A DNA stretch of 44,706 bases from a virus: IMG/VR virus record IMGVR_UViG_3300047994_000350, positions 1 to 44,706 of that record; one strand, written 5' to 3'. A model generated the notes under the pieces. It was not told where the DNA came from, made no database searches, and saw only the letters and a program-made list of their open reading frames with translations. The position numbers and the translations under genes are program-made. This document shows positions 14,693-23,186 of the stretch, piece after piece (the stretch's first letter is position 1; each line of letters opens with the position of its first letter).

Positions 14693-15003
14693 TGCCCGAC
14701 ACCGATGGAATGCTGAACGTGAAGCCGGCCAAGCCCGGTACGCGGGTGCGCAACCCCTCCCGCGGTTACCGGCCGCTCGGCGACGCCGGCGAAATCGTGC
14801 CCGACAACCTCTTCTGGCGGCGCCGGCTGATGCAGGGCGACGTCGTCCTGGTGACCGCCGACGACGGCAACGCCGCGGGCGCCGCGCCGCCGCCGGCCGA
14901 TGCAATTCCGGCCGCCGAATTCATTATCGCCGCGCCGGAGCCAGCGCTCCCGCAGCTCGCCGACGACCAGGCGCCGCCCCCGTCCGGCAAATCGCGGGCC
15001 TAG
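14692..15003 (+). CDS. DUF2635-like phage protein (Mu gp38 position), 103 aa
   Basis: The first 60 residues fit the DUF2635 pattern: NVKPAKPGTRVRNPSRGYRP, LGDAGEIVPDNLFWRRRLMQ, GDVV. The rest is a proline/alanine-rich disordered tail. In Mu-like phages the homologue directly precedes the tail sheath gene, as here. The ATG at 14692 lies 5 bases after AAGGAG (14681-14686); the ATG at 14689 is too close to that site. Function of the family is unknown; it is presumed to be a small tail component. Confidence 0.8.
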   Translation: MPDTDGMLNVKPAKPGTRVRNPSRGYRPLGDAGEIVPDNLFWRRRLMQGDVVLVTADDGNAAGAAPPPADAIPAAEFIIAAPEPALPQLADDQAPPPSGKSRA

Positions 15004-15074
15004 CCGCGCGCCGAGCCGCACGCCGAGCCGCAAGCCTGGTCGACTGAGGCACCCCACCGAAGACCGCCCTGACC

Positions 15075-15099
15075 GGCCCGCCATCGCGCGGGCCTTTTT
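15075..15099 (+). terminator. Rho-independent terminator before the tail sheath gene
   Basis: GGCCCGC (15075-15081) and GCGGGCC (15088-15094) flank the loop CATCGC and are followed by TTTTT. It separates the head/neck cluster from the tail cluster. As with the hairpin before the capsid gene, it precedes a highly expressed structural gene, so it may act as a partial terminator or processing site. Confidence 0.7.
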
Positions 15100-15117
15100 C
15101 ATGTCCGCGAGGCCAGC

Positions 15118-16908
15118 ATGTCCGTCGCCTTCAACCGGATGCCGTCGAACGAGCGCGTCCCCTTCTTCTACGCCGAGGTCAACTCCGGCGTTAACTATTA
15201 CGAGGGCAACAGCCGGCTGCTGCTCATCGGGCAGATGGCGGGCGCGGCCTTCACCGCCGTCCCCAAGGCCGGCATGCACGGCAACGGCGTCGCCACCTTC
15301 GCGGTGCTGCCGGCCACGATCCTCGGCACCTACAAAATCGTCTTCACCGGAGCGACGGCCTTCACGGTCACCGACCCGAACGGCAACGGCCTCGGCGCCG
15401 GGGCGACCGGCACGGCCTTTTCGAACGGCCTGTCGGTCAGCATCGTCGTCGGCGGCACGGCCTACCAGGCCGGCGACGAATATGACGTGACGGTCACGCG
15501 CGTCCTGCCGACCGCCGTCGCCAACACGCCGATCCTCATCGACCATCTGCCGACCGACCTCTTCGGCGTCGGCTCGATGCTCGTCGACATGGTGCGCCTC
15601 GCCCGGCTGCAGAACTCGCAAGGCGAAATCTGGGCGCTGCCGCTCGCCGACCCCGCCGGAGTCGCCGCGACCGCGACGATCACGCCGACCGCGCCCGGCA
15701 CCGCCGGCACGCTGATGCTCTACGGCTGCGGCCAGCTCGTCGAGATCGGCGTCCTCTCCACCGACACGGCCGCCATCATCGGCGCCAACATCGCCGCCGC
15801 CTTCAACGCCGGCTATGTCGCGAGCGACGGGACGAGCATGTCGTTCCCCTTCACGGCGGTCGCCAACGCCGGCACCGGCGTCGTCACCTGCACGGCGACC
15901 CACGCCGGGACGATGGGCAACTATATGTCCATCGACAACAACCTCGTCGGCGACGAGGGGCCCTTCGTCGCCAACACGACGATCGTCAACTTCGGCTCGG
16001 CGACGCTTGGCACCGGCATTCCGCTGCTGAATGCGGGCCTGGCGGCGCTCGGCGACAAGCTCTTCGACTGGATCGCCATGCCCTACAGCGACGCGACGTC
16101 GCTGAACTCGGTGCGCGACTTCCTGAGCAACGTCGGCGGCCGCTGGGACCCGACCGTCCAGCTCTACGGCCATTGCGTGACGACCGTCTTCGGCACGCTG
16201 TCGGCCGCCGCCGCGCTCGGCGGCACGCGCAACGACCCGCACATGACGATCATGCCCGTGGCGAACTCCCCGTCGCCGCCCTGGTGGTGGTCGGCGGCGC
16301 TGGGCGGCGTGATCCAGCTGCACAAGAACATCGGCGCCGACATCGGCGACGCCGGCGAAATCTCCCGGCCGCTGCAGACGCTGCTGCTCGACGGCATTTT
16401 ACCGCCGAAGCTCGCCTCGGACCAATGGGACCGCGGCGACCGCCAGACCCTCTATTACGACGGGCTCTCCGGCTACACGGTCGGCACCGACGGTCAGGTC
16501 TACCTCGACCGCGTCACGACGACCTATCAGGTCAACTCGTGGGGGCAGGTGGACACCACCTGGCTCGACATCGAGACGCTCGCGCAGACCATGTATGCGG
16601 TGCGTTTCATCAACCAGTACATAACTCAAAAACATCCGCGCGACGCGCTGGTGCCGACGAACCCGAACGCGCTGCAGGGCTTCACCACGCCGACGGATCT
16701 GAAGGCGGACATCATCCACGCCTACACGCAGCTCGTCGGCGGCGGCATCATGAAGAACCTCGCGCTCTTCGCGCAGAACGTCATCGTCGAGCAGTCCGAC
16801 GGCGACCCGAACCGGGTCAACTGCTACCTGCCGCTCGATGTCGTGAACCAGCTCCGCGTGTTCGCGGCAAATGCGACGGTGTTCCTCAACGCCGCCGCGA
16901 CGAGCTGA
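15118..16908 (+). CDS. Tail sheath protein (Mu gpL-like) with inserted beta domain, 596 aa
   Basis: The contractile sheath subunit. The N-terminus SVAFNRMPSNERVPFFYAEV, then LLLIGQM, and the motif TDLFGVGSMLVDMVRLAR match Mu gpL. The C-terminal half contains LFDWIAMPYSDATSLNSVRD, PVANSPSPPWWWSAALGGV, GDRQTLYYDGLSGYTV and the terminal RVNCYLPLDVVNQLRVFAAN, all typical. Between residues about 44 and 126, where gpL has a short loop, sits an extra domain (GTYKIVFTGATAFTVTDPNG, GATGTAF, YQAGDEYDVTV) nearly matching the insert in the decoration protein. It forces DNA injection by contracting around the tube. Confidence 0.97.
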   Translation: MSVAFNRMPSNERVPFFYAEVNSGVNYYEGNSRLLLIGQMAGAAFTAVPKAGMHGNGVATFAVLPATILGTYKIVFTGATAFTVTDPNGNGLGAGATGTAFSNGLSVSIVVGGTAYQAGDEYDVTVTRVLPTAVANTPILIDHLPTDLFGVGSMLVDMVRLARLQNSQGEIWALPLADPAGVAATATITPTAPGTAGTLMLYGCGQLVEIGVLSTDTAAIIGANIAAAFNAGYVASDGTSMSFPFTAVANAGTGVVTCTATHAGTMGNYMSIDNNLVGDEGPFVANTTIVNFGSATLGTGIPLLNAGLAALGDKLFDWIAMPYSDATSLNSVRDFLSNVGGRWDPTVQLYGHCVTTVFGTLSAAAALGGTRNDPHMTIMPVANSPSPPWWWSAALGGVIQLHKNIGADIGDAGEISRPLQTLLLDGILPPKLASDQWDRGDRQTLYYDGLSGYTVGTDGQVYLDRVTTTYQVNSWGQVDTTWLDIETLAQTMYAVRFINQYITQKHPRDALVPTNPNALQGFTTPTDLKADIIHAYTQLVGGGIMKNLALFAQNVIVEQSDGDPNRVNCYLPLDVVNQLRVFAANATVFLNAAATS

Positions 16909-16974
16909 GCGAGCGGGCGCGCCTCCGGCGCCTCGCACCTGCTTCCCTTTTTCCCATCATTTTAGGAGCGGCCC

Positions 16975-17367
16975 GTGTATCAAGCTGGCGGCAGGATCAC
17001 CATTGCGCTCGGCGGCACGCGCTATTCGCCGCGCGGCAAGGCGACGATCGACCCCTCGGGGCTCGAGCATAGCGTCAACGAGAACCAGGACGGCACCGTC
17101 TCCCGGTCGACCAAGGCGAAGGCCGTGAGCGCGGAACTCTCCTTCGACCGCGGGCAAGCCTCCAGCGGCAATGCGCGGCCGATGTGGGACTCGGCCTTCA
17201 TGTTGCAGTTCTTCGACTGCACGATTCTCGAAAGCGACGCCGGCGTGTTGCACACCTTCACCAACGCGAGCCTGATCGGCACGCCGAAGATCGACACGGA
17301 AACCGGCGAGGTCGCCGGCCTGACGATCATGTGCGCGCAGGCCGACTACAACCAGACGAGCGCCTGA
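16975..17367 (+). CDS. Tail tube protein, Mu gpM-like
   Basis: The 130-residue protein shows the gpM pattern: an N-terminal strand with GGRITIALGGTRYSPRGKAT, the polar strand HSVNENQDGTVSRSTKAKAV, the central FMLQFFDCTI, and ADYNQTSA at the C-terminus. It stacks as hexameric rings within the sheath. The GTG start at 16975 is preceded by TAGGAG at a suitable distance. Position directly after the sheath gene is the family norm. Confidence 0.92.
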   Translation: MYQAGGRITIALGGTRYSPRGKATIDPSGLEHSVNENQDGTVSRSTKAKAVSAELSFDRGQASSGNARPMWDSAFMLQFFDCTILESDAGVLHTFTNASLIGTPKIDTETGEVAGLTIMCAQADYNQTSA

Positions 17368-17370
17368 TAG

Positions 17371-17748
17371 ATGGCGAAGACCACGACCGTCGAATTGACG
17401 ACGCCGCTCGGCGCTGGCGGTGCCGTCAAATCCTTCACCTTCCGCGAGCCGCGGTATGAGGACTACATGGCGCTCGGCGACCCCGAGACCGTCATGCGCA
17501 CGGCGGAGGGTGGTCTGATCTACTCGGACACGCCGCAGATCATTTCGGCCTATGCCGAGCGGCTGCTCCTGCCACCGGCCGACCCGAACCATATGGCTCT
17601 CGCGTCTCTGACGGACACGCTGAAGATCAGGGACACGATCCTCGGTTTTTTCCGCGAGGCGAGGGCGGAGCCGAACAAGGGCTCCGGCGCCTCGCCCGAT
17701 ACCTCGTCTGGCGCTGCGGCATCGACGCCCGCTCCGTCCAGCGGATGA
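17371..17748 (+). CDS. Tail assembly chaperone, zero-frame product (gp41-like)
   Basis: The 125-residue protein lies between the tube and tape-measure genes, the invariant place of tail assembly chaperones. Residues 1-93 form the folded part (FREPRYEDYMALGDPETVMR, then HMALASLTDTLKIRDTILGF). The Ser/Ala/Pro-rich C-terminus after the slippery site is low-complexity, as expected for sequence under a second reading frame. It should coat the tape measure during tail polymerisation. A second product is made by frameshifting at 17646-17652. Confidence 0.85.
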   Translation: MAKTTTVELTTPLGAGGAVKSFTFREPRYEDYMALGDPETVMRTAEGGLIYSDTPQIISAYAERLLLPPADPNHMALASLTDTLKIRDTILGFFREARAEPNKGSGASPDTSSGAAASTPAPSSG

Positions 17749-17816
17749 GTTTTTCGCAAATGGTGTGGTGGGCGCAGGACGCCGCCACCCACGCAGACGA
17801 GATGAAACGCAGGTAA
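17371..17816 (+). CDS. Tail assembly chaperone fusion by -1 frameshift
   Basis: Reading 17371-17652 and then slipping back one base continues without a stop to TAA at 17814-17816. The shifted part encodes a highly protein-like tail: LRRLARYLVWRCGIDARSVQ, RMSFSQMVWWAQDAATHADE, MKRR. The slip occurs at T TTT TTC in the correct zero-frame phase, the canonical heptamer. In lambda G-GT and Mu-type phages the shifted domain links the chaperone to the tail tube and tape measure. The shifted frame lacks its own convincing start, supporting frameshift rather than independent translation. Confidence 0.85.
17646..17652 (+). promoter_or_regulatory. Programmed -1 frameshift slippery heptamer T_TTT_TTC
   Basis: Six T followed by C lie exactly in the zero-frame phase X_XXY_YYZ inside codons GGT TTT TTC of the chaperone gene. 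Both codons can re-pair in the -1 frame. The position, about 95 bases before the zero-frame stop, fits the conserved frameshift of tail assembly genes. Confidence 0.85.
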
Positions 17817-17823
17817 CGCCGGC

Positions 17824-20043
17824 ATGGCCGTGAAGACGATCGAGACCCGGGCGGTCATCTCCGGCCAGGACAAGACCGGCGGCGTTTTCGGTCAGGTCGC
17901 CCGCAAACTTGAGCGGCTGGAGCAGGCGGCGCGAAGCGCGCAACAGCGCATGGGCTCGGTGGGCGGCCGTTTCTCGGTCGGGCTCGCCGCCGAGGCCGAG
18001 CGGATCGAGAAGCTGAGCCGGCGCGTCGCGGAGGCCAACCGCATGGCGGTGCGCTTCGCCGTTCCGGAGCGCCGCCGCAGCTTCATGGAGACCCGCGCCA
18101 TCTTCGCCGAGCAGCGGCAGATGATCGAGAAGGAGCTTGCGGCGCGCAAGCGGCTCGGTCGGCTCGATATCGACACCGCCGCTGTCGCCGGCGGCGGCGC
18201 GGCGGGCGAGTCGCTCGCCCGGCGCATGCTCACGGCGGCCGGCCGCCAGGGTCACGAGCAGGCGCGCATGGCGGCCTCCGGCATGTCCGCGGCCGAGATC
18301 GAAGAGGCGACGGAAATCTCTGCGCGCCTGTCGCGGCAATATCCTTCGATCGGCCAGGCCGAGACGATGCACATGCTGCGCAATGCGCGGTCCATCGTCG
18401 GCACCTATGAGGAAGCGGCCTCCATCATGGAGCCGCTGATGAAGCTCCGCGTGCTCTCGCAGGCGGCGCGCCCCGGCCAGGACGTGGGCGAAGACTTTGA
18501 TCTCTTGGTTAAGGGCCTCGAAATCAAGGGTGTCACCCAGCACCCGGCCGACTTCCAGCGGTACATGGAAGGTATCGCGAAGGGCATCAACACCTTCGGC
18601 GACACGCTTAAACCCTATCAATACTATGAGATGTTCAAGTATGGGCGCCAGGCGACGCCCACGCTGTCGGAGAAATTCATTCTGTCGACCGCGCCGACCC
18701 TGGCGCAGGAGCTCGGCGGGTCGAGCTACGGCAATGCGGTCTCCGGCTTCAACCGGGCGATCGTCGCCGGCCGGATGGAGCATCCGGCCATCAAGGAGAT
18801 GGTGCGTCTCGGCCTTTTGCAGCGTGACGATGTCGATTGGCTGAAGAACGGCGAAGCCAAGGGCATCAAGCCGGGTCATTCGATCGCCGGGTGGCAGACC
18901 GCGCAGTCCGACCCGAACCAGTGGGTGCGGCAATATCTCTTGCCAGCGATGCAGAAGCTCGGCATCGAGCTGCCGAACGACATCGCCAAGGAAATCGGGG
19001 TCGTCTTCACGAACCGCATGGCGGCGCAAATGGTGAGCTTGCTCGCCACGCAGCAGGGCCGCATCGACAAGGACGCGGCACTCCTTCGCGGCTCGAAGGG
19101 GCTGGACGCGGCCGGCGACCTTGGCGCCCACAGCCTGAGCCTCGCGCTCGAAGGGCTGCACAATCAACTCCAGGCTCTCGCCGCCGCGGCAGGCAAACCG
19201 TTCCTGCAGCCTGCGATCACCTCGCTGAACATGCTGTCGGCGGCATTCGGCAAAGTCGCGGATGTCGCGGCGCATGACACGCCGAGCGCCGTTCTCGGCA
19301 CCCTCGGCGCGGTGGGCGGCGCGGCCGGCGCGGGCTATTGGGGCACGCGCGCCCTGCTCGGCACGCTGGGGATCGGCGCTGGCGCGAGCGGCGCGCTGCC
19401 CTTCTTCAGCTTCGGCGGTGCCGCGCTCGCGGGCGCTTGGCTTGGCAGCCAGGCGGGGCAGGGGCTCAACTTCATCGGCTCGCTCGCGGCCGGCAAATAT
19501 TACATGCCCCGCGGCAAGTCCGACATGGAGGATTTGCGGCTCCAGCTCGCGGAGATCGAGGCCCGCATGGCCGGCATCCGCGAGCGGTCGAAGATGCCCG
19601 AGACTCTGCCGATGCTGCTCGATCCGCTCGAGAAGAACGCCCAGCAGCTCCGCAACCGCATCCACCTCGGCGAGCAGCAGGAGGTGTTCGACGAGCTGGC
19701 GTCGCGATCGCCGGGGTCGGGTCTCTACAATTTCGGCTTCGGGCCGATGGGGACAATCCCGCCGCGCGGCGGCGCCACGCTGCCGCCTATCGCCGGCGGC
19801 TTTGGCCTTGGTGGCGGCCAGGACATAACGGTCCAGTCGCGCGGGCCGACGGGGCAGCAGGGCGCGGCCTTGCAGAAGGTCGACGTGGCCTTCGACAAGG
19901 TCCCGATCGAGGTGACCGTGCGGGCCGAGGCCGGCAACGAGCTGCTGAAGCTCATCGCCTCCGCGAGCGCCTTCCGGGCGGCAGCTGAGGCGCATGTGCG
20001 GGGCGCGCCCGGGAGCGTCGGCGAGACGACGACCGAGCAATAG
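17824..20043 (+). CDS. Tape measure protein, 739 aa
   Basis: The longest gene in the window, directly after the frameshifted chaperones, encodes the protein that sets tail length. Features are long charged helices in the first 150 residues (FGQVARKLERLEQAARSAQQ, RIEKLSRRVAEANRMAVRF), a central helical region (SGFNRAIVAGRMEHPAIKEM), and a Gly/Ala-rich hydrophobic region (about 490-560, LGTLGAVGGAAGAGYWGTRA), which in tape measures can insert into the host membrane. The C-terminus is short and soluble. At about 740 residues a tail of roughly 110 nm would follow from the usual 0.15 nm per residue rule. Confidence 0.93.
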   Translation: MAVKTIETRAVISGQDKTGGVFGQVARKLERLEQAARSAQQRMGSVGGRFSVGLAAEAERIEKLSRRVAEANRMAVRFAVPERRRSFMETRAIFAEQRQMIEKELAARKRLGRLDIDTAAVAGGGAAGESLARRMLTAAGRQGHEQARMAASGMSAAEIEEATEISARLSRQYPSIGQAETMHMLRNARSIVGTYEEAASIMEPLMKLRVLSQAARPGQDVGEDFDLLVKGLEIKGVTQHPADFQRYMEGIAKGINTFGDTLKPYQYYEMFKYGRQATPTLSEKFILSTAPTLAQELGGSSYGNAVSGFNRAIVAGRMEHPAIKEMVRLGLLQRDDVDWLKNGEAKGIKPGHSIAGWQTAQSDPNQWVRQYLLPAMQKLGIELPNDIAKEIGVVFTNRMAAQMVSLLATQQGRIDKDAALLRGSKGLDAAGDLGAHSLSLALEGLHNQLQALAAAAGKPFLQPAITSLNMLSAAFGKVADVAAHDTPSAVLGTLGAVGGAAGAGYWGTRALLGTLGIGAGASGALPFFSFGGAALAGAWLGSQAGQGLNFIGSLAAGKYYMPRGKSDMEDLRLQLAEIEARMAGIRERSKMPETLPMLLDPLEKNAQQLRNRIHLGEQQEVFDELASRSPGSGLYNFGFGPMGTIPPRGGATLPPIAGGFGLGGGQDITVQSRGPTGQQGAALQKVDVAFDKVPIEVTVRAEAGNELLKLIASASAFRAAAEAHVRGAPGSVGETTTEQ

Positions 20044-20045
20044 CC

Positions 20046-20219
20046 ATGCAGGTGCTGCGCGTCGACGCGGACGGGTGGACCTGGTGGATCGTCGCCGATG
20101 CGGACGGTGCCTGCTGTGCCGGCCCGTTCGACGAAGAGGCCGAGGCCTTGATGGCCTGTGGCTGTCATCACCACGGCAGCCTGATGGCGACCTTTCCGGA
20201 GGGCGCTTTCGGACGCTAG
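20046..20219 (+). CDS. Small Cys/Trp-containing hypothetical protein, 57 aa
   Basis: A 57-residue frame starts two codons after the tape measure stop, MQVLRVDADGWTWWIVADAD, and continues GACCAGPFDEEAEALMACGC, then HHHGSLMATFP. The first half looks like two beta strands. The four cysteines and HHH cluster could bind metal. It fills the gap to the gpN-like gene, so it is likely a real late gene, but no family is recognised. Confidence 0.5.
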   Translation: MQVLRVDADGWTWWIVADADGACCAGPFDEEAEALMACGCHHHGSLMATFPEGAFGR

Positions 20220-20234
20220 GCGGGGGCTTCCCAT

Positions 20235-21425
20235 ATGGCACGTGACTGGCGCTGGGCCCCGGCCTCCTTTCGCGGCGTGTCCTTTTACGTCGACACCGAG
20301 GAGCTGAAGCAGGCCCGCTCGAAAGTCATCCACGAATATCCCGGCAGCGAGCAATGGGACGTCGAGGACCTCGGGGCAAAGGCCGGCCGCTATAGCGTCA
20401 CCGCCTATTTCGTCTCCGAGACCGCCGATACGGACGCCGCCGCCTTTATCGCGGCGTTGAACCAGCCGACGCCGGCGGCGCTGATCCTGCCGTTCTTCGG
20501 CGTCTTCACCTGCTCGGCCGAGGACTGGACGCCGAGCTGGCAGAAGGACGCGCTGAACCGGGCCTCCATCCCCGTCACCTTCATCGACGAGGGCTCGCCC
20601 GCCAACGCGCCGCTGCCGCTCGGCCTCGGCGCCAAGCTCATCGCCAACGCGCTCTTCGACGCGTCGACCACGCTCGGCGAGGCGGTGACGACGCTCTTCA
20701 CCGACGTCGGCGCCATGTCGGCGCAGCGCATGGCGGCCGCGGCGGCGCTGACCGACACGGCGAGCTTCGTCGAGACGGTCCGCGCCGGCGTCGTGCTACC
20801 GGACAAGGTCTCGGCCACGGCGGCGGCCGCCGTCGTCACCCTGGCGCAGACGGCCGAGGCGGCCGCCGAGAGCGGTCCCGGCCCCTTCGTCGCCGCGGCG
20901 CTCGCCGTCCTCGACACGATCGCGCTCGCGGCGACGCCCGACCAGGCCGCCCCCGTCCTGCAGGTCGCGGCGGCGACGGCGGTTTCGCTCGTGCCGGCCG
21001 TCGACGACGCGCCCGAGACGACGCAGGCCGCCGCCGCGATCCGCGCCGCGCTCGCCGTCGCCGCCACCATGCAGGCGATCCGGCTGCTGTCGACCGCGAC
21101 CTATACCGACCGGCCGAGCGCGATCGCCGCGCGCACGCTGATCGGCACGATCGCGGAGGCCGTGCTGCCGCTCTATGGCGCGCTCGGGCCCAAGGTGACC
21201 AACGCATTCTCCGACCTCTGGGGCCAGGCGGTCACCTATCTGACGCAGGTCATCACCAACCTGAAGCCGGTCGTCCTCTACGAGGTCAACCTCAGCCTGC
21301 CGTCGACGGTGCTCGCCTACCGGCTCTATGGCGACCCGAGCCGGGCGACCGAGCTCGTCGCGCGCAACCGGGTCGGCACGCCGATGCTGATGCCGACGCT
21401 CTTCGAGGCGCTCGCGCCGAACTGA
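20235..21425 (+). CDS. DNA circularisation/tail-hub protein, Mu gpN-like
   Basis: The N-terminal 110 residues match the DNA_circ_N domain: DWRWAPASFRGVSFYVDTEE, GRYSVTAYFVSETADTDAAA, and PFFGVFTCSAEDWTPSWQKD. The rest is an alanine-rich helical domain and a C-terminal NLSLPSTVLAYRLYGDPSRA with VARNRVGTP, typical of the family. The product is a distal-tail or baseplate component that links the tube to the hub. Its place after the tape measure and before the gpP-like gene is exactly Mu order. Confidence 0.93.
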   Translation: MARDWRWAPASFRGVSFYVDTEELKQARSKVIHEYPGSEQWDVEDLGAKAGRYSVTAYFVSETADTDAAAFIAALNQPTPAALILPFFGVFTCSAEDWTPSWQKDALNRASIPVTFIDEGSPANAPLPLGLGAKLIANALFDASTTLGEAVTTLFTDVGAMSAQRMAAAAALTDTASFVETVRAGVVLPDKVSATAAAAVVTLAQTAEAAAESGPGPFVAAALAVLDTIALAATPDQAAPVLQVAAATAVSLVPAVDDAPETTQAAAAIRAALAVAATMQAIRLLSTATYTDRPSAIAARTLIGTIAEAVLPLYGALGPKVTNAFSDLWGQAVTYLTQVITNLKPVVLYEVNLSLPSTVLAYRLYGDPSRATELVARNRVGTPMLMPTLFEALAPN

Positions 21426-21437
21426 TGGCCCGCGCGT

Positions 21438-22490
21438 TTGGCGTATGAGATCGTCACCGTCTCCGCCGGCGGTTTCCAATATTCGACCTGGCTCGAGGTC
21501 GAAATCCAGGCCGGGGCCGGGCAGGCGGCGCGCTCCTTCACGATCAAGGCGGCCGAGCCCAACGAGGCGATCGCCGCCGCATGGCCCTTCGCGCCCGGCA
21601 CGCCGGTCGAGATCGACGCCACCGGCGACCTCATGGTCACCGGCTACGTCGACGACTATGCGCCGGAGTTCGACAAGACCTCGCACACCGCGACGATCAC
21701 CGGCCGCTCGAAGGGGGCGGACGCGATCGACTGTTCGCAGGTGCATCCGACCGGCCGCTTCGACAACCAGGACCTCGGCCAGATCGCCCAGGCCCTCGAC
21801 GTCTTCGGCATCGGCTTCACGCCCGAGATCCCGCTCAAACAGATCCCGTTCCACCAGACGGTGCAGGGTGCCACCGTCTTCCAGGAATTGGACACGCTCG
21901 CCCGCGCCCAGGGGGTTCTGCTCGTCGGCAACCCGGACGGCTCGGTCTCGCTCACCAACGCCTCGGTGTTCGGCATGCATGCCGGCGCGCTCGTCGAGGG
22001 CGTCAACATCGAGAAGGCGTCCGCCAAGCTCTCGATGCGCAAGAAGCATTCGAGCGTCAAGGCGCGCGGCCAGCGCTGGAAGGGCGACGGCAAGACCAAT
22101 CTGCGGATCGAGCAGGAGCAGACGGATTCGACCGTTTCGCGCTACCGGCCGCTGATCCTGCTCGTCGAGGGCGACACCGACCCGCAGCGCGCGCAGGAGC
22201 GGGCGAACTGGCATGTCGCGCGCCAGTCCGGCTATGCGACGACGGCGGAGGTGACGGTGACGGGGTGGCGCGACAGCGGCGGCAAGCTGTGGAACCCGAA
22301 GCAGCTCGTCTACCTGCAAAGCGGCAAGCTGAAGATCGACCAGGTGATGGCGATCAAGCAGGTGACTTTCACGCAGAACCGCAGCACGGGCACGACGGCG
22401 AAACTCTCGCTCGTCGACCCGCAGGCGCTCGGCGGCAAGGCGTCGGGCGGCTCCAGCAACGCGGCCTGGGCGACCGGCGGCGGCGACTGA
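21438..22490 (+). CDS. Baseplate hub protein, Mu gpP-like, with TTG start
   Basis: The 350-residue protein matches the gpP/late-control hub family: YEIVTVSAGGFQYSTWLEVE at the N-terminus, VDDYAPEFDKTSHTATITGR in the first barrel, the DNPDGSVSLTNAS-type strand (residues about 164-175), and TVTGWRDSGGKLWNPKQLVY followed by LSLVDPQ near the C-terminus. It forms the trimeric hub at the tail tip. Its start is unusual: an in-frame stop at 21423 leaves TTG at 21438 as the only start upstream of the conserved N-terminus, and the nearby ATG is out of frame. The ribosome site is weak. Confidence 0.93.
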   Translation: MAYEIVTVSAGGFQYSTWLEVEIQAGAGQAARSFTIKAAEPNEAIAAAWPFAPGTPVEIDATGDLMVTGYVDDYAPEFDKTSHTATITGRSKGADAIDCSQVHPTGRFDNQDLGQIAQALDVFGIGFTPEIPLKQIPFHQTVQGATVFQELDTLARAQGVLLVGNPDGSVSLTNASVFGMHAGALVEGVNIEKASAKLSMRKKHSSVKARGQRWKGDGKTNLRIEQEQTDSTVSRYRPLILLVEGDTDPQRAQERANWHVARQSGYATTAEVTVTGWRDSGGKLWNPKQLVYLQSGKLKIDQVMAIKQVTFTQNRSTGTTAKLSLVDPQALGGKASGGSSNAAWATGGGD

Positions 22491-22506
22491 GCGGGGGAGG
22501 GCGCCG

Positions 22507-23016
22507 ATGAACACCCGCGGCTACCATCCGCACCTCGTCCGCTCGGAATTCATCAAGACCGACGATTCCGACGGCTTCCAGCTCGTCGACCTCTACGGCC
22601 TCGCGGGCGAGCAGCTCAAGCAGGTCTACCGGCCGCAGCCCTATGGCCTATCGACCTATGCGCCGAACGGCTCGCACGGGGTCATGGTCTCCTTCGGCGG
22701 GGAGCGGACGGCCTCGTTCCTCGTCGGCGGCGACCTACCCGCGAAGCGGCCGAACAAGCTCAACGAGGGCGACGTCAAGCTCTACGACCAGAGCGGCAAC
22801 ATCATCTACCTCGCCCAGAAGAACGGCATCCAGACCACGGTCGCGGGCGGCGACTATGTCGTCACCGCCAAGAACGGCAAGATCACCCTGACGGCGAGCG
22901 GCCACATCTTCGCCGACCCCGGCGGCAACAACGTCTACCTCGGCATGAGCGGCCCTGGCGGCGCGCGGGTGGCGACCGAGGCCGGGCTGTCGAAGAACGT
23001 CTATGCGGCGGTTTGA
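22507..23016 (+). CDS. Baseplate spike protein, Mu gp45/gpV-like
   Basis: The 169-residue protein is the membrane-piercing spike or its precursor. An N-terminal OB-like region (residues 10-80, with LVDLYGLAGEQLKQVYRPQP, YGLSTYAPNG and VSFGGERTASFLVGG) is followed by the beta-helix stretch VKLYDQSGNIIYLAQKNGIQ, YVVTAKNGKITLTASGHIF. This repeated strand pattern is the hallmark of gp45/gpV spikes. GGGAGG precedes the ATG. It lies between hub and gp46 genes as expected. Confidence 0.92.
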   Translation: MNTRGYHPHLVRSEFIKTDDSDGFQLVDLYGLAGEQLKQVYRPQPYGLSTYAPNGSHGVMVSFGGERTASFLVGGDLPAKRPNKLNEGDVKLYDQSGNIIYLAQKNGIQTTVAGGDYVVTAKNGKITLTASGHIFADPGGNNVYLGMSGPGGARVATEAGLSKNVYAAV

Positions 23017-23020
23017 GGGG

Positions 23021-23140
23021 ATGGCCGCGAACCTGCTGCGGGTCGCCGTGATCCTGCTCGCCCTCGCGTCGATCGGGACTGTCGCGGCGCTGCGGCGCGC
23101 CGCGACGGCGTGTCCGGCGCCGCTGCACGAGCCCCGGTGA
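23021..23140 (+). CDS. Very small membrane protein, 39 aa
   Basis: A short frame MAANLLRVAVILLALASIGT continues VAALRRAATAC and ends at TGA 23138-23140. One transmembrane helix occupies residues about 5-22 and basic residues follow. An alternative start ATG at 23003 overlaps the end of the spike gene. It could be a phage membrane peptide or a fortuitous frame; the strong hydrophobic run and position after the spike gene argue for coding. Confidence 0.4.
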   Translation: MAANLLRVAVILLALASIGTVAALRRAATACPAPLHEPR

Positions 23141-23186
23141 AACTGGCCTGGACGCCGCGGAAGCAAGTCCTTTAGCCTGTCCCGCC

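Noticed and set aside
15005-15060. Repeated CGAGCCGCA words after the DUF2635-like gene
   Set aside because: Only three imperfect short copies in GC-rich non-coding DNA; too short for a CRISPR or functional array claim.
16957-20241. Long minus-strand open frame opposite tube, chaperone and tape measure
   Set aside because: Arginine/histidine-rich composition with no motif, and it mirrors well-supported plus-strand genes; typical antisense shadow in high-GC DNA.
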